A stretch of 29,369 bases of DNA from an uncultured Christensenellaceae bacterium (GTDB lineage Bacteria; Bacillota; Clostridia; Christensenellales; Borkfalkiaceae). Positions 1 through 6,763 of this stretch are shown here, in pieces; within the stretch, counting starts at the first letter, position 1; each line of letters begins with the position of its first letter. The notes under the pieces are model-generated. The model was not told the DNA's origin. It did not search any database and was given only the letters and a program-made list of their open reading frames with translations. Made by a program: the position numbers and the translations under genes. The DNA is taken from NCBI GenBank assembly GCA_910587365.1, contig CAJUKJ010000019.1, positions 1-29,369 of the forward strand. Reading direction: 5' to 3'.

Positions 1-1603
1 ACTGCCTGCCCTCGTTCGCCTGATTGATTGCGGTGTGCATAATCTCTTCGGAAATACCTTTGATTTTAATATCCATCTGGATTGCGGTAATACCCTTTTG
101 CGTACCTGCAACCTTAAAGTCCATATCGCCGAGGAAGTCCTCTAAGCCCTGTATATCGGTAAGAACCTTAAACTCTCCAGTTTCCTGGTTTTTGATAAGA
201 CCCATAGCGACGCCTGCAACTGGAGCCTTAATGGGAACGCCCGCGTCCATAAGTGCCATAGTTGAACCGCACACGGAAGCCATAGACGACGAACCGTTGG
301 ACGACATAATATCGTTAACTACCCTTATAGCGTAAGGGAAGCTGTCCTCTTCGGGAAGTACGGGAATGAGCGCGCGTTCCGCAAGTGCGCCGTGACCTAT
401 TTCACGCCTGCCGGGGGAACGGAGAGCCTTAGCTTCGCCCGTGCAGTAGCCGGGGAAGTTGTACTGGTGCATATATCTCTTTTTGGTTTCCTCGTCAAGA
501 CCTTCAAGCTTCTGCGCTTCGGTAAGCATACCCAAAGTACAGGTCGTAAGCGTCTGGGTTTGTCCGCGGGTAAATACCGCCGAGCCGTGTACGCGGGGAA
601 GAACTCCTCTTTCGCACCAGATGGGACGGACGTCTTTAAGCCCTCTTCCGTCGGGACGGATACCCTTGTCGAATATCTTTGCGCGTACCTTTTCCTTGGT
701 TAAATAGTAAAGGCTGTCCTTAATTTCGCGCTTGTTGTCGGGATATATTTCAGCGAAGTGTTCAAGAATTTCAGCTTCCGCTTCGTTCTGTCTTTTTTCC
801 CTTTCCTGTCTGTCGAACGTGTCGATAGCCCAGTCGATTTTCTCGCTTGCGTATTCGCGGACGGTTTTGTCAAGCTCTTCGGGGATATGGTAAAGCTCTA
901 TCTCCCTCTTGGTCTTGCCGACTGCGGGAACGATTTCCTTTTCGATAAATTCGCAAATGCCCTTAATCTCTTCAAAACCGTAGGTAATTGCGCCGACCAT
1001 TTCGTCGTTGGTTACTTCGTTTGCGCCCGCTTCTATCATAAGGATAGCGTCCTTAGTTCCTGCAAGGTTGAGGTGGATAGTACTTTTTGCACGCTGGTTA
1101 AGGTCGGGGTTTATGACGTACTTACCGTCTACCATACCTACTACAACCGACCCCGTAGGACCTGCCCAGGGGATATCGGAAATTGCAATTGCAACGGACG
1201 AGCCTATCATTGCAAGAGGCTCTGGGGAAATATCGGGTTCGACCGAAAGTGCCTGCGCCGTTACGACAACGTCGTTGAAAAGTCCCTTGGGGAAAAGCGG
1301 TCTTAAAGGACGGTCGATAAGTCTTGCGGTTAAAATTGCCTTATCGCTTGCCCTGCCCTCGCGCTTTTTAAAGCCGCCGGGGATTTGACCTATCGAGAAC
1401 ATCTTCTCTTCATAGTCTACCTGTAAAGGGAAAAAGTCCATACCTTCGCGGGGGGCTTCGGACATACATACCGAAACCATTACAGCCGTTTCGCCGCAGC
1501 GAACCACGCACGAGCCGTTAGTCTGCTCGGCATACTTGCCCGTTTCGATAACGACTTCCCTGCCGCCGATTGTGAGTTTGAATTGTTTGAAATTGTTGTT
1601 CAT
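1..1603 (-). CDS. pnp: Polyribonucleotide nucleotidyltransferase (PNPase), 3' end cut by window edge
   Basis: PNPase degrades RNA 3'-to-5' by phosphorolysis and belongs to the mRNA decay machinery. Reading the minus strand from ATG at 1603 gives 534 open codons to the window edge without a stop. The first RNase PH domain covers about residues 10-145 (IGQIPGGFKKREGR, LIDRPLRPLFP), then a helical linker (about 150-240), then the second RNase PH domain, starting near GIRPDGRG and reaching the MDFKVAGT and GITAIQMDIK motifs. The family is about 700 residues long, so the KH and S1 RNA-binding domains lie outside the window. The start is set by AAGGAG six bases upstream of the ATG. It lies downstream of rpsO, the usual rpsO-pnp order, with the rpsO terminator and a small hairpin between them. 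The family assignment is certain. Confidence 0.97.
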   Translation of the reverse strand, partial: MNNNFKQFKLTIGGREVVIETGKYAEQTNGSCVVRCGETAVMVSVCMSEAPREGMDFFPLQVDYEEKMFSIGQIPGGFKKREGRASDKAILTARLIDRPLRPLFPKGLFNDVVVTAQALSVEPDISPEPLAMIGSSVAIAISDIPWAGPTGSVVVGMVDGKYVINPDLNQRAKSTIHLNLAGTKDAILMIEAGANEVTNDEMVGAITYGFEEIKGICEFIEKEIVPAVGKTKREIELYHIPEELDKTVREYASEKIDWAIDTFDRQEREKRQNEAEAEILEHFAEIYPDNKREIKDSLYYLTKEKVRAKIFDKGIRPDGRGLKDVRPIWCERGVLPRVHGSAVFTRGQTQTLTTCTLGMLTEAQKLEGLDEETKKRYMHQYNFPGYCTGEAKALRSPGRREIGHGALAERALIPVLPEEDSFPYAIRVVNDIMSSNGSSSMASVCGSTMALMDAGVPIKAPVAGVAMGLIKNQETGEFKVLTDIQGLEDFLGDMDFKVAGTQKGITAIQMDIKIKGISEEIMHTAINQANEGRQ

Positions 1604-1628
1604 ACCTATCTCCTTTTTGTTCTTGTGC

Positions 1629-1646
1629 CTGCAACGCCCGTTGCAG
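1629..1646 (-). promoter_or_regulatory. Hairpin in the pnp leader
   Basis: CTGCAACG and CGTTGCAG form a 7-8 bp stem with a very short loop, ending about 25 bases upstream of the pnp start and just upstream of its Shine-Dalgarno. In enterobacteria a pnp leader hairpin is cut by RNase III and mediates autoregulation. A similar role here is inference from position only. Confidence 0.4.
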
Positions 1647-1677
1647 ACGGATTTTAATTTATCTAACTACGGAGATA

Positions 1678-1777
1678 CAAGCAAGACGAGGAAAGCGAAA
1701 AATTTTTGAGGGAGTTTACAATGAAGTAAGTAACCGAAAAAATTTACAGCTTAACAAAGTATTGCGAAGTATATACG
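1678..1777. repeat. Dispersed intergenic repeat, family 2, copy A
   Basis: About 100 bp that align with 17865-17965. Shared blocks in the same order are CAAGCAAGAC, GGGAGT.TACA and AGTATTGCG. Both copies contain a 5-bp hairpin with a six-base loop at the same place, here TTTAC (1715-1719) with GTAAG (1726-1730). The sequence between blocks is diverged. It lies in the rpsO-pnp gap and has no reading frame. I do not recognise the family. Confidence 0.55.
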
Positions 1778-1786
1778 CAGTTAAAG

Positions 1787-1818
1787 AAAAAAAGGCGCGA
1801 AAAATCGACGCCTTTTTT
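1787..1818 (-). terminator. Rho-independent terminator after rpsO
   Basis: On the minus strand the complementary arms lie at 1809-1818 and 1788-1797, with GGCG/CGCC at the core and A-rich and U-rich flanks. A run of U follows, directly after the rpsO stop codon. The A/T symmetry means it could also act on the plus strand. Confidence 0.8.
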
Positions 1819-1820
1819 AA

Positions 1821-2075
1821 TTACTTTCTTAAATTTAAAGCTGCGATAATGGCACGGTATCTTTCGATATCCTTGCTCTTTAAATAGTCTAAAAGACCTC
1901 TGCGGCGGCCGACCATTTTAAGAAGTCCGCGGCGCGAGTGATTGTCGTGGATATGCTCTTTAAGATGCTCGTTCAAGTGATTGATTCTTTCGGTTAAAAG
2001 AGCAATCTGAACTTCGGGCGAACCTGTATCGCCTTCCTTTAAAGCGTATTTTGCAATTACTTCCGACTTTTCCAT
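1821..2075 (-). CDS. rpsO: 30S ribosomal protein uS15
   Basis: Encodes the 84-residue primary 16S rRNA-binding protein S15, which nucleates the platform of the small subunit. Diagnostic stretches are the N-terminal GDTGSPEVQIALLTERI, the basic DNHSRRGLLKMVGRRRGLLDYL and the C-terminal RYRAIIAALNLRK. Full length for the family. The start follows a strong AGGAGG Shine-Dalgarno. It is followed by its own terminator and then pnp. It has its own promoter and a folded leader of roughly 77 bases, consistent with the known tendency of S15 to repress its own translation by leader binding. Confidence 0.98.
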   Translation of the reverse strand: MEKSEVIAKYALKEGDTGSPEVQIALLTERINHLNEHLKEHIHDNHSRRGLLKMVGRRRGLLDYLKSKDIERYRAIIAALNLRK

Positions 2076-2104
2076 TTAATTTATCCTCCTATGGAATATT
2101 TGCG

Positions 2105-2147
2105 GGAAACAAAGCAAGGCGTTGAGTATTCGCACCCCTTTGTATCC
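2105..2147 (-). promoter_or_regulatory. Folded rpsO leader, possible S15 autoregulatory element
   Basis: In the transcript, GGATACAAAG (2147-2138) can pair with CTTTGTTTCC (2114-2105) at nine of ten positions. The enclosed sequence holds GG.GCG and CGCC segments that can pair further. The helix ends a few bases upstream of the rpsO Shine-Dalgarno. S15 leaders of unrelated folds are known autoregulators in several bacterial groups; calling this one is inference. Confidence 0.5.
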
Positions 2148-2158
2148 GTAACGAAATT

Positions 2159-2187
2159 ATTTTAGCATAATGCTTTTAAAATAGCAA
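2159..2187 (-). promoter_or_regulatory. rpsO promoter
   Basis: TTGCTA (2187-2182), a 17-base spacer and TAAAAT (2164-2159) on the minus strand fit a vegetative sigma-A promoter. Transcription would start near 2152, giving a leader of about 77 bases. Confidence 0.75.
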
Positions 2188-2214
2188 ATGAATTATGCTT
2201 ATATTTTTGAAAAT

Positions 2215-3327
2215 TTAGTCCTCTCCGACAAATTTATAATTGTAAAGGGGAATCGAGTTTCCGTCCTTGTCATACATTACCGCAACGTCCGTCGGTCTGC
2301 CGTGAACCGCCTTGCGCACAGCCGCACCGAAAAAACGTTTAGTGTAACGGTTTCCCCCGTTGTCAATATAGCAATAAAAAACCTTTTTGCGTGCGTTGCT
2401 TGTGTAAGTCTTTTCGGAAGCGAATATTTTACCCCATGTAAAATTGGGATTGTTATTTAAAATCTTTTTGAAATACCTGCGTTTTTTTACGTACTGTACG
2501 ATAAAACCCACTATTACCGCAGTTAAAAAAACAGGCAAGAGATATAAAATGAAAATTATGAATATATCGGGTATTATTTTACCCGTAACGAGTTCGGGCG
2601 TTGCGCATATGCTTATGGGTACGGTATACGCCAAAAGAAAAACGAACAACCCCACCGCCGCCCAGAACCAGGCGTATTCAAACTCTGCCGACACGATTTT
2701 TTTTGAAGGGTCGACCTCCAAAAGTTCGCCGTCGAGGTTGTCGAAATCGTCGACGGAACGCTCCGCCTCGTTTTTTAAAAACTTTTCATTGTCCTCTCTT
2801 ATAAAGGCAAATCTGCCTAAAATCGCACTGTCGGTTTCGTTAAATGCTATCATCAGCCACTGACCTTCGTAAAACTCTGGGTCGTAGTCGTAAGTGTTTG
2901 TAAACGTGCGCCTTTTTAACCGGTTTTTATCGTCATAAAAGGAATACTGCACAGAAACTTTATAGTAATAGCTGTCGGTTCTGCGGCTGTGGCTTTTTGC
3001 GCATTCTTTACAAGAACACTTATTTATAATACCGTCGGTGCATAAACAGTTTTTTAAAAGCTTGCGTTCCGCAGCGTTAGCCCTGTTGCTTTTAACCTGT
3101 TCGTATATCCCGAAGACGAGAAACGCGCTGCACCCGACGACGAACATAGCTATTACAAGGTAAGCTTCCAAATCCAAATTTGTTTGAACGGCAACGTTAT
3201 AAATAATTAAACTTAAAGAAACCACCGTAAAGAAAACGGCGAATATTAAAAAGCCGTTTATCTTACCGACGTGACCCTCCACCCTTGCGGAACGGGAGCT
3301 TTTAAGCCTGTAAAAATTATCTTCCAT
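2215..3327 (-). CDS. Membrane protein of unknown function, paralogue 2 (370 aa)
   Basis: I do not recognise a named family. Two hydrophobic helices at about residues 25-45 and 57-75 are followed by a soluble part with a beta-rich look (YYYKVSVQYSFYDD, then FYEGQWLMIAFNETDSAIL), two more helices (about 217-240 and 253-280), and a C-terminal part (KIFASEKTY, KKVFYCYIDNGGNRYTKRF). Each soluble part vaguely resembles DUF3592-type domains (YxVxYxF plus a short beta strand); that is a guess. It is clearly paralogous to the gene directly upstream (3330-4460): same helix layout and shared strings such as YDPEFY.GQ.LMIAFNE and FASEKTY. The two-base gap to the upstream stop implies translational coupling. 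A CxC-x2-C cluster (CSCKEC) in the first soluble part is absent from the paralogue. Confidence 0.8.
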   Translation of the reverse strand: MEDNFYRLKSSRSARVEGHVGKINGFLIFAVFFTVVSLSLIIYNVAVQTNLDLEAYLVIAMFVVGCSAFLVFGIYEQVKSNRANAAERKLLKNCLCTDGIINKCSCKECAKSHSRRTDSYYYKVSVQYSFYDDKNRLKRRTFTNTYDYDPEFYEGQWLMIAFNETDSAILGRFAFIREDNEKFLKNEAERSVDDFDNLDGELLEVDPSKKIVSAEFEYAWFWAAVGLFVFLLAYTVPISICATPELVTGKIIPDIFIIFILYLLPVFLTAVIVGFIVQYVKKRRYFKKILNNNPNFTWGKIFASEKTYTSNARKKVFYCYIDNGGNRYTKRFFGAAVRKAVHGRPTDVAVMYDKDGNSIPLYNYKFVGED

Positions 3328-3329
3328 AA

Positions 3330-4460
3330 CTACTCTTCATTCATGAGCTTACAGCTTAATATGACAGTTGAATTGCCTGCCGCGTCATAAGCCACTACCA
3401 CGTCAAGATTTTCGTCCTGTATTTTTTTATGGAACGGCGGCGAAGTTACCGTTTCGGTATGCTTTTCGCCCCATTTATCTATATAACAATAAAATACCTT
3501 TTTATGTAAACCGCCACGGTACGTTTTTTCGGAAGCGAACATTTTACCGAAAGTAAAAAAAGGATTACCGCTGATAATCTTTTTGAATTTTTTATGACGT
3601 TTAACGAAACCGCAAAGCAATGCGATTATGGCGACAGACAAAATGACAGGTAATAGAAAAATGCCGACTATTGCGAATATTTCGGGAACAATAAATTTTA
3701 TACTTAAAATTTGGGGAACTACGATTATACCGATAGGGATTGTATATGCGGCAAGAAATACAAAAAGCGCGAAAGCCGCCCAAAACCAGACAATGGAATA
3801 CTCGTAATCCTTTATAGGTTTTTTAACGTCAACATCCAAAAGCTCTCCCGTCAAGCCGTCGAAGTCGTCATCGGAACGGCGGGCTTCGTTGGCAAGAAAT
3901 TTTTTCTCGTCCGATTTTTTGACTGTGAACAACTTTAAAATAAGGCTGTCGTTTTCGTTAAAGGCAATCATTAAATACTGCCCCTTATAAAATTCGGGGT
4001 CGTAACCGTATGTGCCGCAGTATTTTCCGCTGCGGACAGTCAAATCTTTATCGTAAAAAGTATATTTTAACTCAACCTCGTAATTAACGTTCGTTCCGTC
4101 ACTGTCGCGATATTCCCTTTGCACACAGCTATATTCCGTAATTCGTCCGTCGGTAAGTACGCAGTTTTTTAAAATTTCTTCTTCACGCTTTTTTAGTTTT
4201 TTATCTTTTATGCGGAATATAATTCCCAAAGAAAGAAAAAACATTCCTAAAACGAACAAAAATACGGGTGCAAGAGTTGCGCCGAATTCTTCAAATATGT
4301 CAATATTGATTATAAGGTTTATTACTGTAAAAAGAATTACTCCGCCGATAAAAACTGAAGAAAAAATTATAAGAAATTTAGAAAAATGAAACGGGGCAAC
4401 ACCTTCTGCTTTATACGGTTTGGACTTATCGAGTTCGTAAAAATCAGGCTTTTCTTCCAT
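3330..4460 (-). CDS. Membrane protein of unknown function, paralogue 1 (376 aa)
   Basis: Unrecognised family, sister of the following gene. Predicted helices lie near residues 25-50, 60-85, 223-248 and 255-285. The first soluble domain contains NCVLTDGRITEYSC, VNYEVELKYTFYDKD and FYKGQYLMIAFNENDSLIL; the second contains FASEKTYRGG and KKVFYCYIDKWGEKHTE. The repetition of a YxF/YCYID strand pattern in both soluble parts suggests two copies of one small beta domain, each preceded by a helix pair. It begins two bases after the hemZ stop, so it is very likely cotranslated with hemZ and its sister. A link to heme or membrane stress is possible, but nothing in the sequence shows it. Confidence 0.8.
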   Translation of the reverse strand: MEEKPDFYELDKSKPYKAEGVAPFHFSKFLIIFSSVFIGGVILFTVINLIINIDIFEEFGATLAPVFLFVLGMFFLSLGIIFRIKDKKLKKREEEILKNCVLTDGRITEYSCVQREYRDSDGTNVNYEVELKYTFYDKDLTVRSGKYCGTYGYDPEFYKGQYLMIAFNENDSLILKLFTVKKSDEKKFLANEARRSDDDFDGLTGELLDVDVKKPIKDYEYSIVWFWAAFALFVFLAAYTIPIGIIVVPQILSIKFIVPEIFAIVGIFLLPVILSVAIIALLCGFVKRHKKFKKIISGNPFFTFGKMFASEKTYRGGLHKKVFYCYIDKWGEKHTETVTSPPFHKKIQDENLDVVVAYDAAGNSTVILSCKLMNEE

Positions 4461-4462
4461 AA

Positions 4463-5830
4463 CTATCCTTCGAGAAATAATTTATTTCTGTCCTCTATTA
4501 TTTTATCTACTTTATTGATATAAGTTGGGATATCTTTGGGGGAAGCGTAACGCTCTATCCTGTCTTCGTCAGCGTAAAGACGCTTTGAAATCGCGTTTGA
4601 GCCGACGGCGACGTTATCGGTTATCTCTTCCATTACATTGATATTGTAAACGCAAGCCTTGCCCTGTTTGCACCAGCCAACGTTTTCAAGCCCGCCCGCC
4701 TGGTACTTCTGCCTGTACATATAGTACGGGGAAAAGCCCGCCTCGGTAAGCTTTGTGCGCGAAAGGTTAACCATTTCGTTAATGCCCGCAACGTTTAATC
4801 TTTTTACGTTTTCTTTAAGCTTTGCGCCCGACTTCAACGACAGCGTATGCACCGTTATGTTTTCAGGATTTAGTGAAATTGCGGTGTCAACCGACTTTTC
4901 AAAGTCGGCAACGCTTTCGTCCGCCAAACCTGCAATTAAGTCTATATTGATATCGAAACCGTACTTATCAGCCTTTATATATGAAAGAATTGTCTGCTCT
5001 GAGGTGTGCGCCCTGCCTATCGCTCTAAGCGTGTTGTCGTTGAACGACTGGGGGTTTACGCAAATGCGCGTTACCCCGTAATCTTTCGTAAGTTGAAGCT
5101 TTTCGTCGGTAAATACGTCGGGTCTGCCCGCCTCTACCGTGTATTCGGGTACGTCGGGAAACTCTTCATTTATTGCGGAATAAATTCGTTTAAGCTGTAA
5201 AAGGTCAAGAACAAACGGCGTGCCTCCGCCTATGTAAACGCTGTTTAGCTTTTTGATAAGCGGTTTAACCGCGTGGATTTCACGCACAAGGCAGTCGATA
5301 TAGCTTTCGACGTAATTACGCGTTGAGGAAATAGGCGCAGTTATAAACGAGCAGTACTCGCACTTTGTCGGGCAGAACGGTATACTTATGAACAAATCCT
5401 GCCCGCCATTGTTGCAGTAAATGCCTTTCTGCGTTTCGAGTATGCTTTTAACAAGCGAGGTTTTGGCGTCGTTTACGCCCATTTCATTAAACAGGGCGTT
5501 AAAATCGCGTCCTTCGGCAAGTTCGCCGTAGGCAAGCTTGGTAGGTCTTATACCCGTAAGCGCGCCCCAGGGAAGAGTTCCTTTTACTTCCGAAAGAACT
5601 TTATAAAAAGCAAGCTTTGCATATCTTTTGGCAAGCCTGCGAAAAACCACTTCGTCCTCGACCTTATACTCGTTTTCAAAGTCGTGGAAACTTCCCTTGT
5701 ATTCTATTGAGTTGAAAAATTTTCCGCCCGTAAAGCTGAAATAATGCGTAAAGTCCTCTTCCTCGCAGTCGAAAGCGCGGATAACGTCCATTATTTCCGG
5801 GCGCAGATATTCACTGTTGGTTGAAAGCAT
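4463..5830 (-). CDS. hemZ: HemZ-type radical SAM coproporphyrinogen dehydrogenase-like protein
   Basis: A 455-residue radical SAM protein of the oxygen-independent coproporphyrinogen oxidase superfamily. The [4Fe-4S] motif C153-x3-C157-x2-C160 (CPTKCEYC) follows an N-terminal region of about 145 residues carrying PWGALTGIRPTKL, which separates HemZ from HemN and HemW. GGGTPFVLDLLQL is the SAM-binding glycine motif; the C-terminal half has YMYRQKYQAGG. HemZ proteins are associated with heme/coproheme synthesis, but their exact reaction is less settled than that of HemN. The start follows GAGGT, which lies at the edge of a structured repeat. In clostridial genomes hemZ commonly follows relA and an MBL hydrolase, as here. 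Two membrane paralogues follow with two-base gaps. Confidence 0.9.
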   Translation of the reverse strand: MLSTNSEYLRPEIMDVIRAFDCEEEDFTHYFSFTGGKFFNSIEYKGSFHDFENEYKVEDEVVFRRLAKRYAKLAFYKVLSEVKGTLPWGALTGIRPTKLAYGELAEGRDFNALFNEMGVNDAKTSLVKSILETQKGIYCNNGGQDLFISIPFCPTKCEYCSFITAPISSTRNYVESYIDCLVREIHAVKPLIKKLNSVYIGGGTPFVLDLLQLKRIYSAINEEFPDVPEYTVEAGRPDVFTDEKLQLTKDYGVTRICVNPQSFNDNTLRAIGRAHTSEQTILSYIKADKYGFDINIDLIAGLADESVADFEKSVDTAISLNPENITVHTLSLKSGAKLKENVKRLNVAGINEMVNLSRTKLTEAGFSPYYMYRQKYQAGGLENVGWCKQGKACVYNINVMEEITDNVAVGSNAISKRLYADEDRIERYASPKDIPTYINKVDKIIEDRNKLFLEG

Positions 5831-5843
5831 AATAATAATTACC

Positions 5844-6020
5844 TCACAAAATTACAGACGTTCGATGATGTCTGTAATTTTCGTGACTTAGGGCTTTGCC
5901 CTTTTTGCGCAAATTTTTTGTGGCACACCATCATATAATTTGCGCAAATTCACCCACTGAGGCGAAAGTTTTCGCAAATTGAGTGCGCTTGCAAAAAAGT
6001 GTGATTTTTGCGCGCGCCGC
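5844..6020 (+). repeat. Structured intergenic repeat, family 1, copy E1
   Basis: The first hairpin (5844-5886) is TCAC/GTGA plus 12 further pairs, AAAATTACAGAC with GTCTGTAATTTT. Then come the short AGGGC/GCCCT hairpin, the long-range pairing TTTGCGCAAATT with AATTTGCGCAAA, the GCGAAA/TTTCGC hairpin and a terminal stem (GCGC..GCAAAAA with TTTTTGC..GCGC). The architecture is shared with copies E2-E6. The first-hairpin loop differs from the other five. It lies between the MBL gene and hemZ, on the strand opposite to both. Confidence 0.8.
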
Positions 6021-6031
6021 TTATTTTTTAT

Positions 6032-6104
6032 ATTACCTCACAAAATTACAGACGTTCGATGATGTCTGTAATTTTCGTGACTTAGGGCTTTGCCCTTTTT
6101 GCGC
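6032..6104 (+). repeat. Perfect 73-bp direct duplicate of the start of copy E1
   Basis: Identical base for base to 5838-5910. It covers the first hairpin, the AGGGC/GCCCT hairpin and the start of the next stem, then stops seven bases before the MBL stop codon. The rest of the element is missing. The exact identity contrasts with the strong divergence among the other copies and points to a recent duplication or partial insertion. Confidence 0.9.
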
Positions 6105-6110
6105 GTTCCA

Positions 6111-6716
6111 TTAAATTTTTCCATAGGGGTTAAATTTTCTTTCGTAGTCCAAAGTCGTGTCCCCTTCGTGACCGCAATACACCTTATAGCCGCCGTCGAG
6201 AGAGAATAGTTTTTTAACGCTTTTTATAAGCTGATTTGCGTTTCCTGTCGGCAAATCGCACCTGCCCACACTACATTTAAAAAGTGTATCTCCCGTAAAT
6301 AGGCAGTCCTCCGCAAGGTAGCAAACGCTGCCTGCGGTGTGTCCCGCAGTGTGGATAACCTTAAAGATTATTCCGCCGAGTTCTAATACTTGCCCGTCTT
6401 TAAGCGTTTTGTAAATTTCAAATTCGGGGATATACACGCCGCCGAAAATACTTCTGTTTGCGTCACTGAAAATGAAGTCTTTTTCAAGCTCGCCGCAATA
6501 TATGGGAACGCCCTTTTCAAAAAACTTTCCGCAGCCGCCGACGTGGTCGAAATGTCCGTGGGTTAAAAGCACGGCGCAAGGCGTCAATCCCGCTTCGAGG
6601 CATTCCGAATACAAGGACTGTTCGGCACAGTCCACAATTACGGCGTTTTTACCGTCCTTGGTCAATATATACGAGTTACTGCCAAACCCGTCGGGTAATA
6701 TTTTTTTAACCTGCAT
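6111..6716 (-). CDS. MBL-fold metal-dependent hydrolase (glyoxalase II-like, YqgX type)
   Basis: A 201-residue metallo-beta-lactamase fold protein. The metal site motif THGHFDH gives H53, H55, D57 and H58; further ligands are H126 (HTAGHTAGS), D143 (FTGDTLF) and H183 (CGHEGDTT). This is the full dinuclear site of the glyoxalase II-like group, but small stand-alone members act on varied thioesters or esters, so the substrate cannot be told. It follows rel by 47 bases and precedes hemZ, a common clostridial arrangement; the dtd gene often found between is absent. No good Shine-Dalgarno is visible before the ATG, so translation may depend on the upstream gene. Confidence 0.9.
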   Translation of the reverse strand: MQVKKILPDGFGSNSYILTKDGKNAVIVDCAEQSLYSECLEAGLTPCAVLLTHGHFDHVGGCGKFFEKGVPIYCGELEKDFIFSDANRSIFGGVYIPEFEIYKTLKDGQVLELGGIIFKVIHTAGHTAGSVCYLAEDCLFTGDTLFKCSVGRCDLPTGNANQLIKSVKKLFSLDGGYKVYCGHEGDTTLDYERKFNPYGKI

Positions 6717-6763
6717 ATCTATTTAATTAACGTTACCGTACATCACGCGATATTTACGTGAAC

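Noticed and set aside
758..1306. Plus-strand reading frame of 182 codons opposite pnp
   Set aside because: Lies wholly opposite the PNPase coding sequence, has no family similarity or ribosome site, and is a frame shadow. The same applies to the many plus-strand frames opposite rel, recJ, secD, scfB and ruvB.
6743..6761. Short TCACG/CGTGA hairpin before the MBL gene as a solo P1 of the repeat family
   Set aside because: Only five base pairs, no conserved loop and no other part of the element; chance is likely.
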